A stretch of 51,879 nt of DNA from Chloroflexota bacterium. Lineage in GTDB: Bacteria > Chloroflexota > Dehalococcoidia > UBA2247 > RBG-13-53-26. The notes under the pieces were generated by a model. That model ran no database searches and had not been told where the DNA came from. It worked only from the letters and a program-made list of their open reading frames with translations. This document shows, one piece after another, positions 24,907-34,008 of this stretch. The stretch is from NCBI GenBank assembly GCA_003551705.1, contig PUNJ01000177.1, forward strand, positions 1 to 51,879. Reading direction: 5' to 3'. The translations under genes and the position numbers were made by a program. Numbering within the stretch: position 1 is the stretch's first letter; each line of letters begins with the position of its first letter.

Positions 24907-25749
24907 TTACCGAATATCGTCGTCAAAGCCCTTCAGGTACTCCGCTACCTCGACCGCAAGTTCCTCAAACTCCTCGTCGCTCAAGCTAAGGTTCGACTCC
25001 ACTCGTTGTATGCAGGTATCCGCTTTCGTCGAGTCCTTCCTCAATTCCGACAGAAGCCCATTCTGTCGACTGATCCTCTCATCAAGTTCTCCAACATCCA
25101 TGCCCAGCCCGTACCTCTTATTGAAAAACTCAAGTGTCCGTTTGCAAGCTGCGGCGTCTTCCACGGAGCCCAAATAGAAGGGGATGCTTGCCCACAGGCC
25201 CGCCCCGTTGATACCTCTCCTCTTCGCCACCCAGAGCAGGAAAGAATTGAGAGTCGGTCTCTGACCCTCGGGCGTTTCATAGTTGAGGTCATCCGAGAGA
25301 GTGTTACCCTGCAGAGACTCTTCCATTCCTTCGCTGTTCGGTATCAAATAGACTTCCCTTGGCACGGTATGCGCAACAATGGCCGGCATTCCGCCTATGG
25401 TAAAAACTTCCCTGATACCGCCATATCGAACAGCAATGTCCAGCAACAGGTTCAAGAAACGGTACCACTCAGACTTGGGAGAAGCGCTGCAAAGCAATAA
25501 TAACTTACTGTCCGGCGACCATAGGAACCGGGTAACGGGAAATTGTGCCACGTCGTCTTCTACGGTGATGCCTCCGAGCGGGAAGAAACCCACGGGTTCT
25601 ATCTCAGCAAAGGTGCGAAAGCCCAAGTTACGTTCAAGGGAATCTATGCTTTGAGCACCCAGCCGACCTGTATCCTCCGTCCAGCCTATGATCAGAGAAG
25701 AGCCTTTCAAGCGAGGCTCCTCATATAATCTCAGTCCTTCCATTGCCAA
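24907..25749 (-). CDS. PAC2-family protein (second of a pair)
   Basis: 280 residues. It matches the next upstream gene in general plan: N-terminal EGLRLYEEPRLKGSSLIIGW, then FAEIEPVGFF, a parallel alpha/beta core, VFTIGGMPA, and a helical charged C-terminus with a coiled-coil-like stretch (FEELAVEVAEYLKGFDDD). PAC2-family proteins are ATP-grasp-like proteasome-assembly-chaperone relatives, and the bacterial members are mostly uncharacterised. Start: TTG at 25749 has AAGGAAG five to six bases ahead; an ATG two codons later (25743) is an alternative. It abuts the preceding PAC2 gene with no gap, so the two probably form a heterodimer as eukaryotic PAC1-PAC2 do. No proteasome gene is in the window. 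Confidence 0.82.
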   Translation of the reverse strand: MAMEGLRLYEEPRLKGSSLIIGWTEDTGRLGAQSIDSLERNLGFRTFAEIEPVGFFPLGGITVEDDVAQFPVTRFLWSPDSKLLLLCSASPKSEWYRFLNLLLDIAVRYGGIREVFTIGGMPAIVAHTVPREVYLIPNSEGMEESLQGNTLSDDLNYETPEGQRPTLNSFLLWVAKRRGINGAGLWASIPFYLGSVEDAAACKRTLEFFNKRYGLGMDVGELDERISRQNGLLSELRKDSTKADTCIQRVESNLSLSDEEFEELAVEVAEYLKGFDDDIR

Positions 25750-26670
25750 TTAATCTTCCTTGTCATCTTTGTTCTTGAAGAATTTGTCTATCTCTTCCAG
25801 TATTTGCTTCTTGTCATCTTCCGTTATGGGACCCGGTTCTGATGGGGCAGGCGTTGTATGGCCCAGATACTTGAGCTTGTCGAGTTGGTCTCTGATTTCG
25901 GGAGGAAAGGCGTTGTACAGAGACTCAATTTCCCTTTCCGAACGTGCCGCCAGCCGGGAGATCGGTTCCATCATGAGACTGAGTCCCAATACCTTGCCGA
26001 TAACCTCAAGCACAGACTTGGACGCCTTGGGGTAGGACAGAGATAAGCCCTGCAAGTAGACGGGGATCTCTCCCATGAAGCACACGGCTTCGAGCCCGTG
26101 TTTCCTGGCCACACCCAGCAAGAGCCCGTTCAATCCAGTGATGCTGCCTTCGCCACCACGTTCCTCCACGTCGGACATTCGTATGGTGTTTGGGTACCTT
26201 TTGACCTCATCGAGCAAACTGGCCATGTTTGGTACCGCCCAGACCCGCGGCCTTGCAGTATGATGTACAGGCGCCACTGCGGCGCCCGAGGTGTATATGC
26301 GCTCGCAGTCATACTTCCTGGCTACTTCGACCACAAGCTCGGCCACCTGATAGGCTTTCCTACCCTCCGCATACTCTCTGCCGAGTTCCGAGGGTTGCTC
26401 CTCGCCAACAAAGAAGATCAAGTCCTTCTTGGCTGTCTTCTTGAAGTAGAACGTATTGCTGGGAAAGGTTATGTCTTCCAACCTGCCATGGCGAATGATT
26501 ACCTGCTTCGGATAGAAGAAATCCCAGGGTTCAATTTCCGCAAACGCTTCGGCCATGACCATCTGCCGAAACGTGTCAACAGCAAGGACACCTATATTGC
26601 CAATGCCAGGCCAGCTGGCAATCATCGTCGGTTTGCGAAGAGAAGGCTCGGAGAAATACTTGATCCCCAT
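25750..26670 (-). CDS. PAC2-family protein (first of a pair)
   Basis: 306 residues. Family features: SLRKPTMIASWPGIGNIG near the start, FAEIEPWDFFYP, a GEEQPS segment, YTSGAAVAPVHHTARP, GLNGLLLGVARKHGLEAVCFMGEIP, and a charged helical C-terminus (KKQILEEIDKFFKNKDD). The N-terminal and GEIP regions are the usual PAC2 (PF09754) signatures. The gene starts 20 bases after the inositol-monophosphatase-family gene ends and is immediately followed by a second PAC2 gene. Biochemical role unknown in bacteria. In eukaryotes and archaea the fold chaperones proteasome alpha rings; here the repeat protein two genes on is a possible client. That is inference from position only. Confidence 0.87.
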   Translation of the reverse strand: MGIKYFSEPSLRKPTMIASWPGIGNIGVLAVDTFRQMVMAEAFAEIEPWDFFYPKQVIIRHGRLEDITFPSNTFYFKKTAKKDLIFFVGEEQPSELGREYAEGRKAYQVAELVVEVARKYDCERIYTSGAAVAPVHHTARPRVWAVPNMASLLDEVKRYPNTIRMSDVEERGGEGSITGLNGLLLGVARKHGLEAVCFMGEIPVYLQGLSLSYPKASKSVLEVIGKVLGLSLMMEPISRLAARSEREIESLYNAFPPEIRDQLDKLKYLGHTTPAPSEPGPITEDDKKQILEEIDKFFKNKDDKED

Positions 26671-26690
26671 CTTGTCACCACCTTCGGCGC

Positions 26691-27464
26691 TTATCGCAGC
26701 AAATCCAGAAGCCTATCATGCAATGCTCCATTAGAGAAGAGCAGATCGTTCTTCTCAAAGTTCCAGGGCCGTTCTGCATAGTCCGTGACCCGACCACCAG
26801 CCTCCTCAACCAGCAGTACTCCGGCCGCTACATCCCATGGTTCGATGGAAGTCGTGAAATAGGCCTCGCTTCTACCTGCAGCCACCCAGGCCGATTCCAG
26901 GCCTGCTGAACCCAGCTTCCGAATATCCATCACTTCCGGATACACACGAGCCAGGCCTGCTCCAGTACGTGCCCGGTCTTTCTCGCCACCTTCACAGTAA
27001 AGAACGTAGCTTTGTTCCAGTTTGGCGAGACTTGAAACAGTCATTCTCCGGCCATTGAAGTACGCCCCAGCACCCCTCTCGGCCAGATACAATTCTTCCA
27101 ACGCCGGAGCATAAACACCACCTGCGTACAACCAGCCATTTCGTACCAGCGCTATGCAGATGGAAAAGAGGGGATTCCAATTAGCATAATTCCCGGTGCC
27201 GTCCAGCGAGTCTATGATCCAGAGCCATTCGGGATCACCCTGTATGTAACCACTCTCCTCTGTCAAGAAACTGTGGTCCGGAAACTCAGCTTTGACTCCC
27301 TCGATAATAAGCTCATCAGCAACCTTATCATAAGCTGTGATGGCTTCCTTAGCAGTGGAACGAGAGTGCCATGAACCAGGTTCCTTGCGAAAATTGTCCA
27401 TCAAGAAGGTCCCGGCATGCTTCAGCCTTTTCTCTATAAACTCTTTCATGGTAAACTTTATCAT
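26691..27464 (-). CDS. Inositol monophosphatase family protein
   Basis: 257 residues. Metal-site motifs of the family: LTEESG (Glu pair), WIIDSLDGTGNYANW (DPLDGT variant with Ser for Pro), and EPWDVAAGVLLVEEAGG near residue 210. The family dephosphorylates inositol-1-phosphate, fructose-1,6-bisphosphate, PAP or histidinol phosphate in a Mg2+-dependent way. The variant GTGNY instead of GTTNF and the genomic context do not settle the substrate. It is the first gene of a minus-strand run with two PAC2 genes and the repeat protein. The ATG at 27464 is used; a second ATG five codons in is possible. Archaea-like bifunctional IMP/FBP phosphatase would fit the gluconeogenic genes in the window, but this is speculative. 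Confidence 0.88.
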   Translation of the reverse strand: MIKFTMKEFIEKRLKHAGTFLMDNFRKEPGSWHSRSTAKEAITAYDKVADELIIEGVKAEFPDHSFLTEESGYIQGDPEWLWIIDSLDGTGNYANWNPLFSICIALVRNGWLYAGGVYAPALEELYLAERGAGAYFNGRRMTVSSLAKLEQSYVLYCEGGEKDRARTGAGLARVYPEVMDIRKLGSAGLESAWVAAGRSEAYFTTSIEPWDVAAGVLLVEEAGGRVTDYAERPWNFEKNDLLFSNGALHDRLLDLLR

Positions 27465-27652
27465 TCCTATAGATGAAGCCGGTTCTTGCTTGTAATGCCT
27501 CGAAAACAGCCATATTCTACCATAACACTAAGGGCCGCTGAACGTAAAGATCGGCTTCGATGGAATAGTATGCCGTACTCGCTCAAGCCTGTACGTCAAA
27601 TTCACATAGTCAAAAAGGTCTTGTAAAGAGCTTTCGAAGCTATACATTATTC

Positions 27653-27681
27653 TTGACTTGAAAATATGGTTTGTTTATACT
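27653..27681 (+). promoter_or_regulatory. Promoter of the tRNA-tuf operon
   Basis: TTGACT (27653-27658) and TATACT (27676-27681) are 17 bases apart, a near-consensus sigma-70 promoter. It ends ten bases before the first tRNA. It probably drives the three tRNAs and the downstream tuf and ribosomal genes. Confidence 0.72.
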
Positions 27682-27691
27682 TGTGACTGGT

Positions 27692-27764
27692 GCCCGAGTG
27701 GCGCAATGGTAGCGCAACCGACTTGTAATCGGTAGGTTAGTGGGTTCGAATCCCCTCTCGGGCT
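27692..27764 (+). tRNA. tRNA-Thr (anticodon TGT)
   Basis: Cloverleaf: acceptor GCCCGAG/CTCGGGC, D stem GCGC/GCGC, anticodon stem ACCGA/TCGGT with loop CTTGTAA, and T loop TTCGAAT. The T stem contains a U-C mismatch and a G-U closing pair, which is unusual. CCA is not encoded; the discriminator is T. Confidence 0.93.
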
Positions 27765-27773
27765 GGATTCACC

Positions 27774-27859
27774 GGAGGGGTGGGTGAGTGGCTAATACCA
27801 ACAGACTGTAAATCTGTCGCCTTCGGGCTTCGCAGGTTCGAATCCTGCCCCCTCCACCA
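27774..27859 (+). tRNA. tRNA-Tyr (anticodon GTA)
   Basis: Acceptor GGAGGGG/CCCCTCC, anticodon stem ACAGA/TCTGT with loop CTGTAAA, a long bacterial type-II variable arm (CGCCTTCGGGCTTC region) and a clean T stem GCAGG/CCTGC. The terminal CCA is encoded at 27857-27859. Confidence 0.95.
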
Positions 27860-27870
27860 TGGAGAGATAT

Positions 27871-27943
27871 GCCCACATAGCTCAGCCGGTAGAGCACGCC
27901 CTTGGTAAGGGCGAGGTCACCAGTTCGAATCTGGTTGTGGGCT
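27871..27943 (+). tRNA. tRNA-Thr (anticodon GGT)
   Basis: Acceptor GCCCACA/TGTGGGC, anticodon stem CGCCC/GGGCG with loop TTGGTAA, T loop TTCGAAT. No encoded CCA. It ends 23 bases before the tuf start codon, so it is processed from the tuf transcript. Confidence 0.95.
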
Positions 27944-27966
27944 TTTAAAGAGGAGGCTAGAACATT

Positions 27967-29166
<1,200 letters not shown>

Positions 29167-29174
29167 GAGATTCG

Positions 29175-29342
29175 GTGGCTAAGAAAGCTGAAATAAGAAT
29201 CATAATTCACCTTGCCTGCACGCAGTGCAAGGAAAGAACGTACACGACAATGAAGAACAGAAAGAACGATCCACAAAGGTTGGAGATGAAGAAGTTCTGT
29301 CCTCGTTGTCGACAGCACATATTGCACAGAGAGGTTAAGTAG
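29175..29342 (+). CDS. rpmG: 50S ribosomal protein L33
   Basis: 55 residues, GTG start at 29175, with AGGAG just past the tuf stop codon at 29166. The chain starts [10 protein letters not shown], and has two zinc-ribbon cysteine pairs (CTQC and CPRC), i.e. the Zn-binding form of L33. It contains [18 protein letters not shown], typical of the family. Its place between tuf and secE is the conserved bacterial order. Confidence 0.95.
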   Translation: MAKKAEIRIIIHLACTQCKERTYTTMKNRKNDPQRLEMKKFCPRCRQHILHREVK

Positions 29343-29347
29343 TCATA

Positions 29348-29566
29348 ATGGCTAAGACCATGGCCACAACAAAACGTGGCTCTAGATTTCGTTTCATCGG
29401 CAATATATATGCTGAGTTGAGGAAGGTTACCTGGCCAACACGACCAGAGACTATCCGGCTGACCCTGATAGTTCTGGCCGTAGTCCTGGTTATAGGTGGG
29501 TTTCTTTTTGCCGTTGATTATGGGTTTACACACCTCGTGCGTAGCGTCTTTTTGAGAGGAGGGTAG
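29348..29566 (+). CDS. secE: Preprotein translocase subunit SecE
   Basis: 72 residues. It has the conserved amphipathic segment AELRKVTWPTRPET (about 22-35) and one membrane helix (about 38-60), i.e. the minimal bacterial SecE. It clamps SecY in the Sec translocon. It sits five bases after rpmG and five before nusG, the standard order. Confidence 0.95.
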   Translation: MAKTMATTKRGSRFRFIGNIYAELRKVTWPTRPETIRLTLIVLAVVLVIGGFLFAVDYGFTHLVRSVFLRGG

Positions 29567-29570
29567 ACCC

Positions 29571-30119
29571 ATGCCGGAGGACGAAAAGAAATGGTACATG
29601 ATCCATACCTATACGGGACGTGAGAACCAGGTAAAGGCGAACTTGGAGCAACGCATCAAGTCCATGGACGCCCAAGAGCAGATCTCCGAAGTAGTAATAC
29701 CTACTGTTGAGGAAATCGAGATCAAGGAAGGCCAGCGGCGAACTGTGGCCAAGAAGCTGTTCCCGGGCTACGTGCTTGTCAAGATGCACATGGATAACGA
29801 GAACTGGGCCATAGTCCGGAACACCCCCGGCGTCACCAGCTTTGTAAGCAACCAGGATGATCAGGGTAAACTCATCCCGGCACCCTTGGATGACCAAGAG
29901 GTGACCTCTATTTTGCAGACCATGGAAGCCCGTGCACCACAAGTCAAGCTTGGCTTGACCAAGGGCGACAGCGTACGGATCACAGATGGCCCGTTCATAG
30001 ATTTTGCCGGTATCATATATGAGATTGTCCCCGAAAAGGGCAAGGTAAAGGTCATGGTCTCCTTCTTCGGAAGAGAAACCCCAGTGGAATTAGACTTTCT
30101 ACAAGTGGAGAAACTGTAA
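29571..30119 (+). CDS. nusG: Transcription termination/antitermination protein NusG
   Basis: 182 residues. The NGN domain begins [20 protein letters not shown] and has VPTVEE-type and [11 protein letters not shown] motifs. A linker leads to the KOW domain ([20 protein letters not shown]) ending in [18 protein letters not shown]. It couples RNA polymerase to the ribosome or Rho. GTAGACCC lies between secE and this start, with GAGGAGG as ribosome site. rplK follows after one base. Confidence 0.97.
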   Translation: MPEDEKKWYMIHTYTGRENQVKANLEQRIKSMDAQEQISEVVIPTVEEIEIKEGQRRTVAKKLFPGYVLVKMHMDNENWAIVRNTPGVTSFVSNQDDQGKLIPAPLDDQEVTSILQTMEARAPQVKLGLTKGDSVRITDGPFIDFAGIIYEIVPEKGKVKVMVSFFGRETPVELDFLQVEKL

Positions 30120-30120
30120 C

Positions 30121-30543
30121 ATGGCGAAAAGAGTAAAGGCAATAGTCAAGCTGCAACTTCCTGCAGGCAAGGCAACGCCGGCACCTCCAGTCGGTCCCGC
30201 CCTTGGTCAGCATGGTGTTAATATCATGGCTTTCTGCAAGGAGTACAACGAGCGCACCGCTGCCCAAGAAGGTACCATTATTCCGGTCGAATTGACCATC
30301 TTCGATGACCGGTCCTTCACCTTCATATTAAAGACACCTCCAGCGGCCGAACTACTTATCAAGGCTGTCGGCATCCCTCAAGGTAGCGGCAAACCAGGTG
30401 TTCAGAAAGTCGGCAGGATTTCGGAAGAAAAACTGCAAGAAATTGCCAAGGTAAAAATGAAAGACCTCAATACCACGAGCCTGGAACAAGCCATGAAGAT
30501 CATTGAAGGTACGGCTCGTAGTATGGGAATTGAGAAAGAGTAA
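30121..30543 (+). CDS. rplK: 50S ribosomal protein L11
   Basis: 140 residues. [31 protein letters not shown] is the L11 signature, and the C-terminal RNA-binding domain includes [13 protein letters not shown] and [10 protein letters not shown]11 binds the GTPase centre of 23S rRNA. rplA starts at the base after its stop codon, showing tight coupling. Confidence 0.97.
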   Translation: MAKRVKAIVKLQLPAGKATPAPPVGPALGQHGVNIMAFCKEYNERTAAQEGTIIPVELTIFDDRSFTFILKTPPAAELLIKAVGIPQGSGKPGVQKVGRISEEKLQEIAKVKMKDLNTTSLEQAMKIIEGTARSMGIEKE

Positions 30544-31251
30544 ATGGCAGAACACGGTAAGAAATATCAAGAAGCAGTAAAAGTACTTGATCGTGACAGT
30601 ACCTATTCACTCGAAGAAGCTATCGAGTTGGCAAAGAAGGCCACTTACTCTCGTTTTGACGAGACTGTAGAACTTCATCTTCGCATGAACCTCGACCCCC
30701 GCAATGCCGACCAACAAGTCCGGGGCACTACAACTTTGCCTCACGGTTTGGGCAAGCCTATCAAGGTGCTCGTATTTGCCCAGGGTGAAGCTGAGAAAAT
30801 CGCCGAGGAAAGCGGCGCGGATTTCACAGGCGCAGATGACCTGGTAAAGAAGATTGAGGAAGGTTGGCTGGACTTCGACGTAGCCATTGCCACTCCAGAA
30901 ATGATGGGCCGGATTGGAAAGCTGGGCAAAATCCTGGGCCGTCGTGGCTTGATGCCAAACCCCAAACTGGGAACAGTTGTCTCGGCAAATGATCTCCCCA
31001 GGGTAGTAGCCGAGGCCAAGAGAGGTCGTGTTGAATACCGGCTTGACCGCACCGGCAATATTCACCTGGCTGTCGGCAAGGTCAGTTTCGAAACAGAGAA
31101 GCTCAAGGAGAATATACTAGCGGCCATTGAGGCCATCGTCAAAGCCAAACCCAGCGGAGCCAAGGGACAGTATATTAAGCGTATCACCTTGACAACTTCC
31201 ATGGGTCCGGGTATCAAGCTCGACCTCAAGTCCCTGCTGACCGCGATATAG
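30544..31251 (+). CDS. rplA: 50S ribosomal protein L1
   Basis: 235 residues. It contains the L1 hallmarks [24 protein letters not shown] near residue 35-60, [15 protein letters not shown] near 130, and [17 protein letters not shown] at the end. In most bacteria rplJ follows directly; here the next ribosomal gene is 5.6 kb away (36835) because four metabolic genes intervene. After the stop there is a GC-rich patch (31290-31310) without a U-run, so the transcript may run on into those genes. Confidence 0.97.
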   Translation: MAEHGKKYQEAVKVLDRDSTYSLEEAIELAKKATYSRFDETVELHLRMNLDPRNADQQVRGTTTLPHGLGKPIKVLVFAQGEAEKIAEESGADFTGADDLVKKIEEGWLDFDVAIATPEMMGRIGKLGKILGRRGLMPNPKLGTVVSANDLPRVVAEAKRGRVEYRLDRTGNIHLAVGKVSFETEKLKENILAAIEAIVKAKPSGAKGQYIKRITLTTSMGPGIKLDLKSLLTAI

Positions 31252-31331
31252 AGTGATAACGACCATACAAAATTCCAGCCACTAACCAGGGGGCGTAACG
31301 GCGCGCCCAAAAACCTCTAAAGGAGATAAGG

Positions 31332-32762
31332 ATGGTAGGAATAGTCTCGTACGGCGCTTACATCCCCATTTACCGGCTTAGCAGGGATACTCTTGCTTCC
31401 GTCTGGGGAAAACCTCTGGGCCGCGGGGAAAGAGCGGTGGCCAGTGCAGACGAAGACAGCATCACCCTCGCAGTTGAGGCTGTGGTCGATGCGATGCGCG
31501 GTTTCGATCGTGCTACCGTCGACGGCATTTATCTGGCTTCCACTACTACCCCGTACAGGGAGAAGCAGAGCGCAAGTATCGTCCGGGCTGCTGCCGATTT
31601 CCGAGAGGACATATTTTCGGCCGACTTCAGCAACTCCGTCAGGTCATGTACCAACGCCCTGACAGCCGCCCTGCATGCCATCAAAGCCGGTGAAGCCAAG
31701 CGGGTCATGGTAGTGGCCTCGGACTGCCGTTTGCCGGCTCCGAATTCCGATTTTGAACCAATCTTTGGTGACGGATCGGCTGCTTTCCTGCTGGGGAGTT
31801 CCGACGTTGCCGTCAGCATCGATGGAAGCTTCTCCGTCTCAAGCGAATTCCATGATGTATGGCGCAAGGAAGGCGACAAGTACCACTGGGCTTGGGAGGA
31901 CCGTTTCATAAAAGACGAGGGGTACCAGAAGATTCTGCCCCAGGCGGTGCAGGGGCTCTTCAAGAAATTCAACCTCACGGCCAAGGATTTCGCCAAGGCC
32001 GTTTTTTATGCACCCGACTCGAGGACCCATGCCGCCATAGCCAAGTCTCTCGGATTTGACGCCAAGACCCAGGTCCAGGTGCCCCTTTTTGATTCCGTGG
32101 GAGATACCGGAACAGCTCTGGCTCCCATGACCCTGGTTGCTGCCCTTGAGGAAGCCAAAGCCGGCGACAAGATACTGTTTGCCTCCTACGGAGACGGGGC
32201 CGACGCCTACATCCTGACCGTTACTGACAATATCGAAAAGGTCCGTGACCGGCGTGGTATGAAAGGCCATCTGGCTTCAAAGATGGACCTTGCCAACTAC
32301 GGCGTCTATCTCCAAATGCGGGATATTATGGAATGGGCCCCCGACCTGCGGCCAAAGCGCCGTTCTCCTTTCACCTTTGTCTGGAGAGACCGCAAGATGT
32401 TCTATGCGCTCTACGGGCAGAAATGCAGGCAGTGCAGCCAGATACAGTACCCAAAACAGCGTGTATGCATATACTGCCAGGCGAGGGACGATTTTGAAGA
32501 AATCAGGCTCTCGGACAAACAGGGCAAGCTGTTCACTTATAGCATCGACGAAAGAGCCAGGGAGATCATCCTGCCCCTGGTCAGGGTGGTAGTCGATCTG
32601 GAGGGCGGCGGCCGGTATTACTCCTCGCTGACCGACCGGGATGTCGACAACATCGAGATAGGCATGCCCCTGGAATTCACTTTCAGGCTTGTTTTCGATG
32701 GTTATAAAGAAGGGTCAGGCTTTCGCAACTATCTGTGGAAGGCCAGGCCCATTAGATGTTAG
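31332..32762 (+). CDS. HMG-CoA-synthase-like/DUF35 (OB-fold) fusion protein, copy 1
   Basis: 476 residues, ATG after AAAGGAG. Residues 1-340 form a thiolase-fold HMG-CoA synthase-like domain: MVGIVSYGAYIPIYRL, REKQSASIVRAA, Cys106 in VRSCTNALTAAL at the nucleophile position, PAPNSDFEPIFGDGSAAFLLG and VGDTGTALAPM. The C-terminal part is a DUF35 zinc ribbon (CRQC...CIYC, about 365-385) plus OB fold. In archaea HMG-CoA synthase, acetoacetyl-CoA thiolase and a separate DUF35 protein assemble into one channelled complex; here synthase and DUF35 are fused and the thiolase gene follows. Likely reaction: condensation of acetyl-CoA with a 3-ketoacyl-CoA. True substrate unknown; other synthases of this fold make ketides or hydroxyacids. 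Confidence 0.87.
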   Translation: MVGIVSYGAYIPIYRLSRDTLASVWGKPLGRGERAVASADEDSITLAVEAVVDAMRGFDRATVDGIYLASTTTPYREKQSASIVRAAADFREDIFSADFSNSVRSCTNALTAALHAIKAGEAKRVMVVASDCRLPAPNSDFEPIFGDGSAAFLLGSSDVAVSIDGSFSVSSEFHDVWRKEGDKYHWAWEDRFIKDEGYQKILPQAVQGLFKKFNLTAKDFAKAVFYAPDSRTHAAIAKSLGFDAKTQVQVPLFDSVGDTGTALAPMTLVAALEEAKAGDKILFASYGDGADAYILTVTDNIEKVRDRRGMKGHLASKMDLANYGVYLQMRDIMEWAPDLRPKRRSPFTFVWRDRKMFYALYGQKCRQCSQIQYPKQRVCIYCQARDDFEEIRLSDKQGKLFTYSIDERAREIILPLVRVVVDLEGGGRYYSSLTDRDVDNIEIGMPLEFTFRLVFDGYKEGSGFRNYLWKARPIRC

Positions 32763-32773
32763 GAGATACTTAG

Positions 32774-33991
32774 ATGGCAGAAAGCATAAGAGATAAGGTT
32801 GCCATTATCGGCATGGGCTGCCCCGCTTGGGGCGAACGCTGGGATGCCGACATCTTCGATCTTATTACGGAGGCCTCATTCGCTGCCTTTGACGATGCCG
32901 GCATCGGACCTAATCAAATAGATGCCGCCTGGCTGGGATACTACGTTAATGACTTTGCTACCACCGGCCTTGTCCTGTCCCAGACCCTGCAGCTACAACA
33001 GATTCCCATTACCCGCGTCGAAAACGGCTGTGCTTCCGGTTCGGAATGCATACGTGGCGCCGCCTACGGGCTGGCTTCCAAACAGTATGACTTGGTACTG
33101 GCCCTGGGCTATGAGAAACTGAAAGATACCGGCTTTGGCGGCCTGGTCACCTCCGGCGCACCTGGAAAGGTCTATCCCATGTATGCTGCCGAGCAAGGAG
33201 CGGCCCCAGGCCGCTATGCCATGGCGGCCACAGCCTACTTTCGAAAATATGGCCTGTCCAAGGAAGAGGGCAAGAGAACTCTTGCCAAGATTTCGGTGAA
33301 GAGCCACCGCAACGGAGCACGCAACCCCAGGGCACACCTGCGCCGAGAGATTACAGTTGAGCAGGTCATGAATGCCCCCATAATTGCCTGGCCGCTCGGC
33401 CTTTTCGACTGTTGCGGCGTAACCGACGGAGCCGCGGCCGCCGTCATGTGCCGCACTGAAGATGTCAGAAAGTTTGCCGTCAATCACCCCCATGACTATA
33501 TAACCATCAAGGGCTTCGGCATAGCGGCCAGCCCTGGTTGGGGGAAGGAGCGAGTGGACTACGATTTCACCTATTGGGACGCTACAGAAGCCGCTGCCAA
33601 ACAGGCCTTCGCCCAAGCAGGAATCACCAATCCCCGCAAGGAGCTCAGCCTGGCTGAAGTCCATGACTGCTTCTCCATTGCCGAGTTGATCGGTGTCGAA
33701 TCCATGGGAATTTGCGGGTACGGCCAAGGCAAGGCGGATGTGGATTCCGGTGCCTGGGAACAGGAGGGCGAAATACCCATCAACATAAGCGGAGGGCTTA
33801 AGTCCTTTGGGCATCCCATTGGGGCCAGCGGGGCAAGGGAAGTCTTCGAATTCTACACCCAGTTCCAGAATAGGGCAGAGGAACCCTCGCGTCAGCTCAA
33901 AGATGTGAAGTTCGGACTGGCCCACAACCAGGGTGGATTCCCTGGCCAGTTCGTTTGTGGCATTACCATAACCGGCGCACCAGATGTTTAA
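32774..33991 (+). CDS. Thiolase-family acetyl-CoA acetyltransferase, copy 1
   Basis: 405 residues. Thiolase features: catalytic Cys86 in ENGCASGSECIRGA, the His in EVHDCFSIAE, and the GHPIGASGAREVFE box with C-terminal CGITI. This is the SCP-x/archaeal-type thiolase branch. It starts 11 bases after the HMG-CoA-synthase-like gene. In the archaeal complex the thiolase passes acetoacetyl-CoA to the synthase through a shared CoA site. A near-duplicate lies at 35435. Oddly rich in cysteine in GLFDCCGV, shared by both copies. Confidence 0.88.
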   Translation: MAESIRDKVAIIGMGCPAWGERWDADIFDLITEASFAAFDDAGIGPNQIDAAWLGYYVNDFATTGLVLSQTLQLQQIPITRVENGCASGSECIRGAAYGLASKQYDLVLALGYEKLKDTGFGGLVTSGAPGKVYPMYAAEQGAAPGRYAMAATAYFRKYGLSKEEGKRTLAKISVKSHRNGARNPRAHLRREITVEQVMNAPIIAWPLGLFDCCGVTDGAAAAVMCRTEDVRKFAVNHPHDYITIKGFGIAASPGWGKERVDYDFTYWDATEAAAKQAFAQAGITNPRKELSLAEVHDCFSIAELIGVESMGICGYGQGKADVDSGAWEQEGEIPINISGGLKSFGHPIGASGAREVFEFYTQFQNRAEEPSRQLKDVKFGLAHNQGGFPGQFVCGITITGAPDV

Positions 33992-34008
33992 CGTTTAATG
34001 GAGGGCAG

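Noticed and set aside
31290-31312. GC-rich inverted segment after rplA
   Set aside because: Short stem, no U-run; cannot claim termination between rplA and the metabolic genes.
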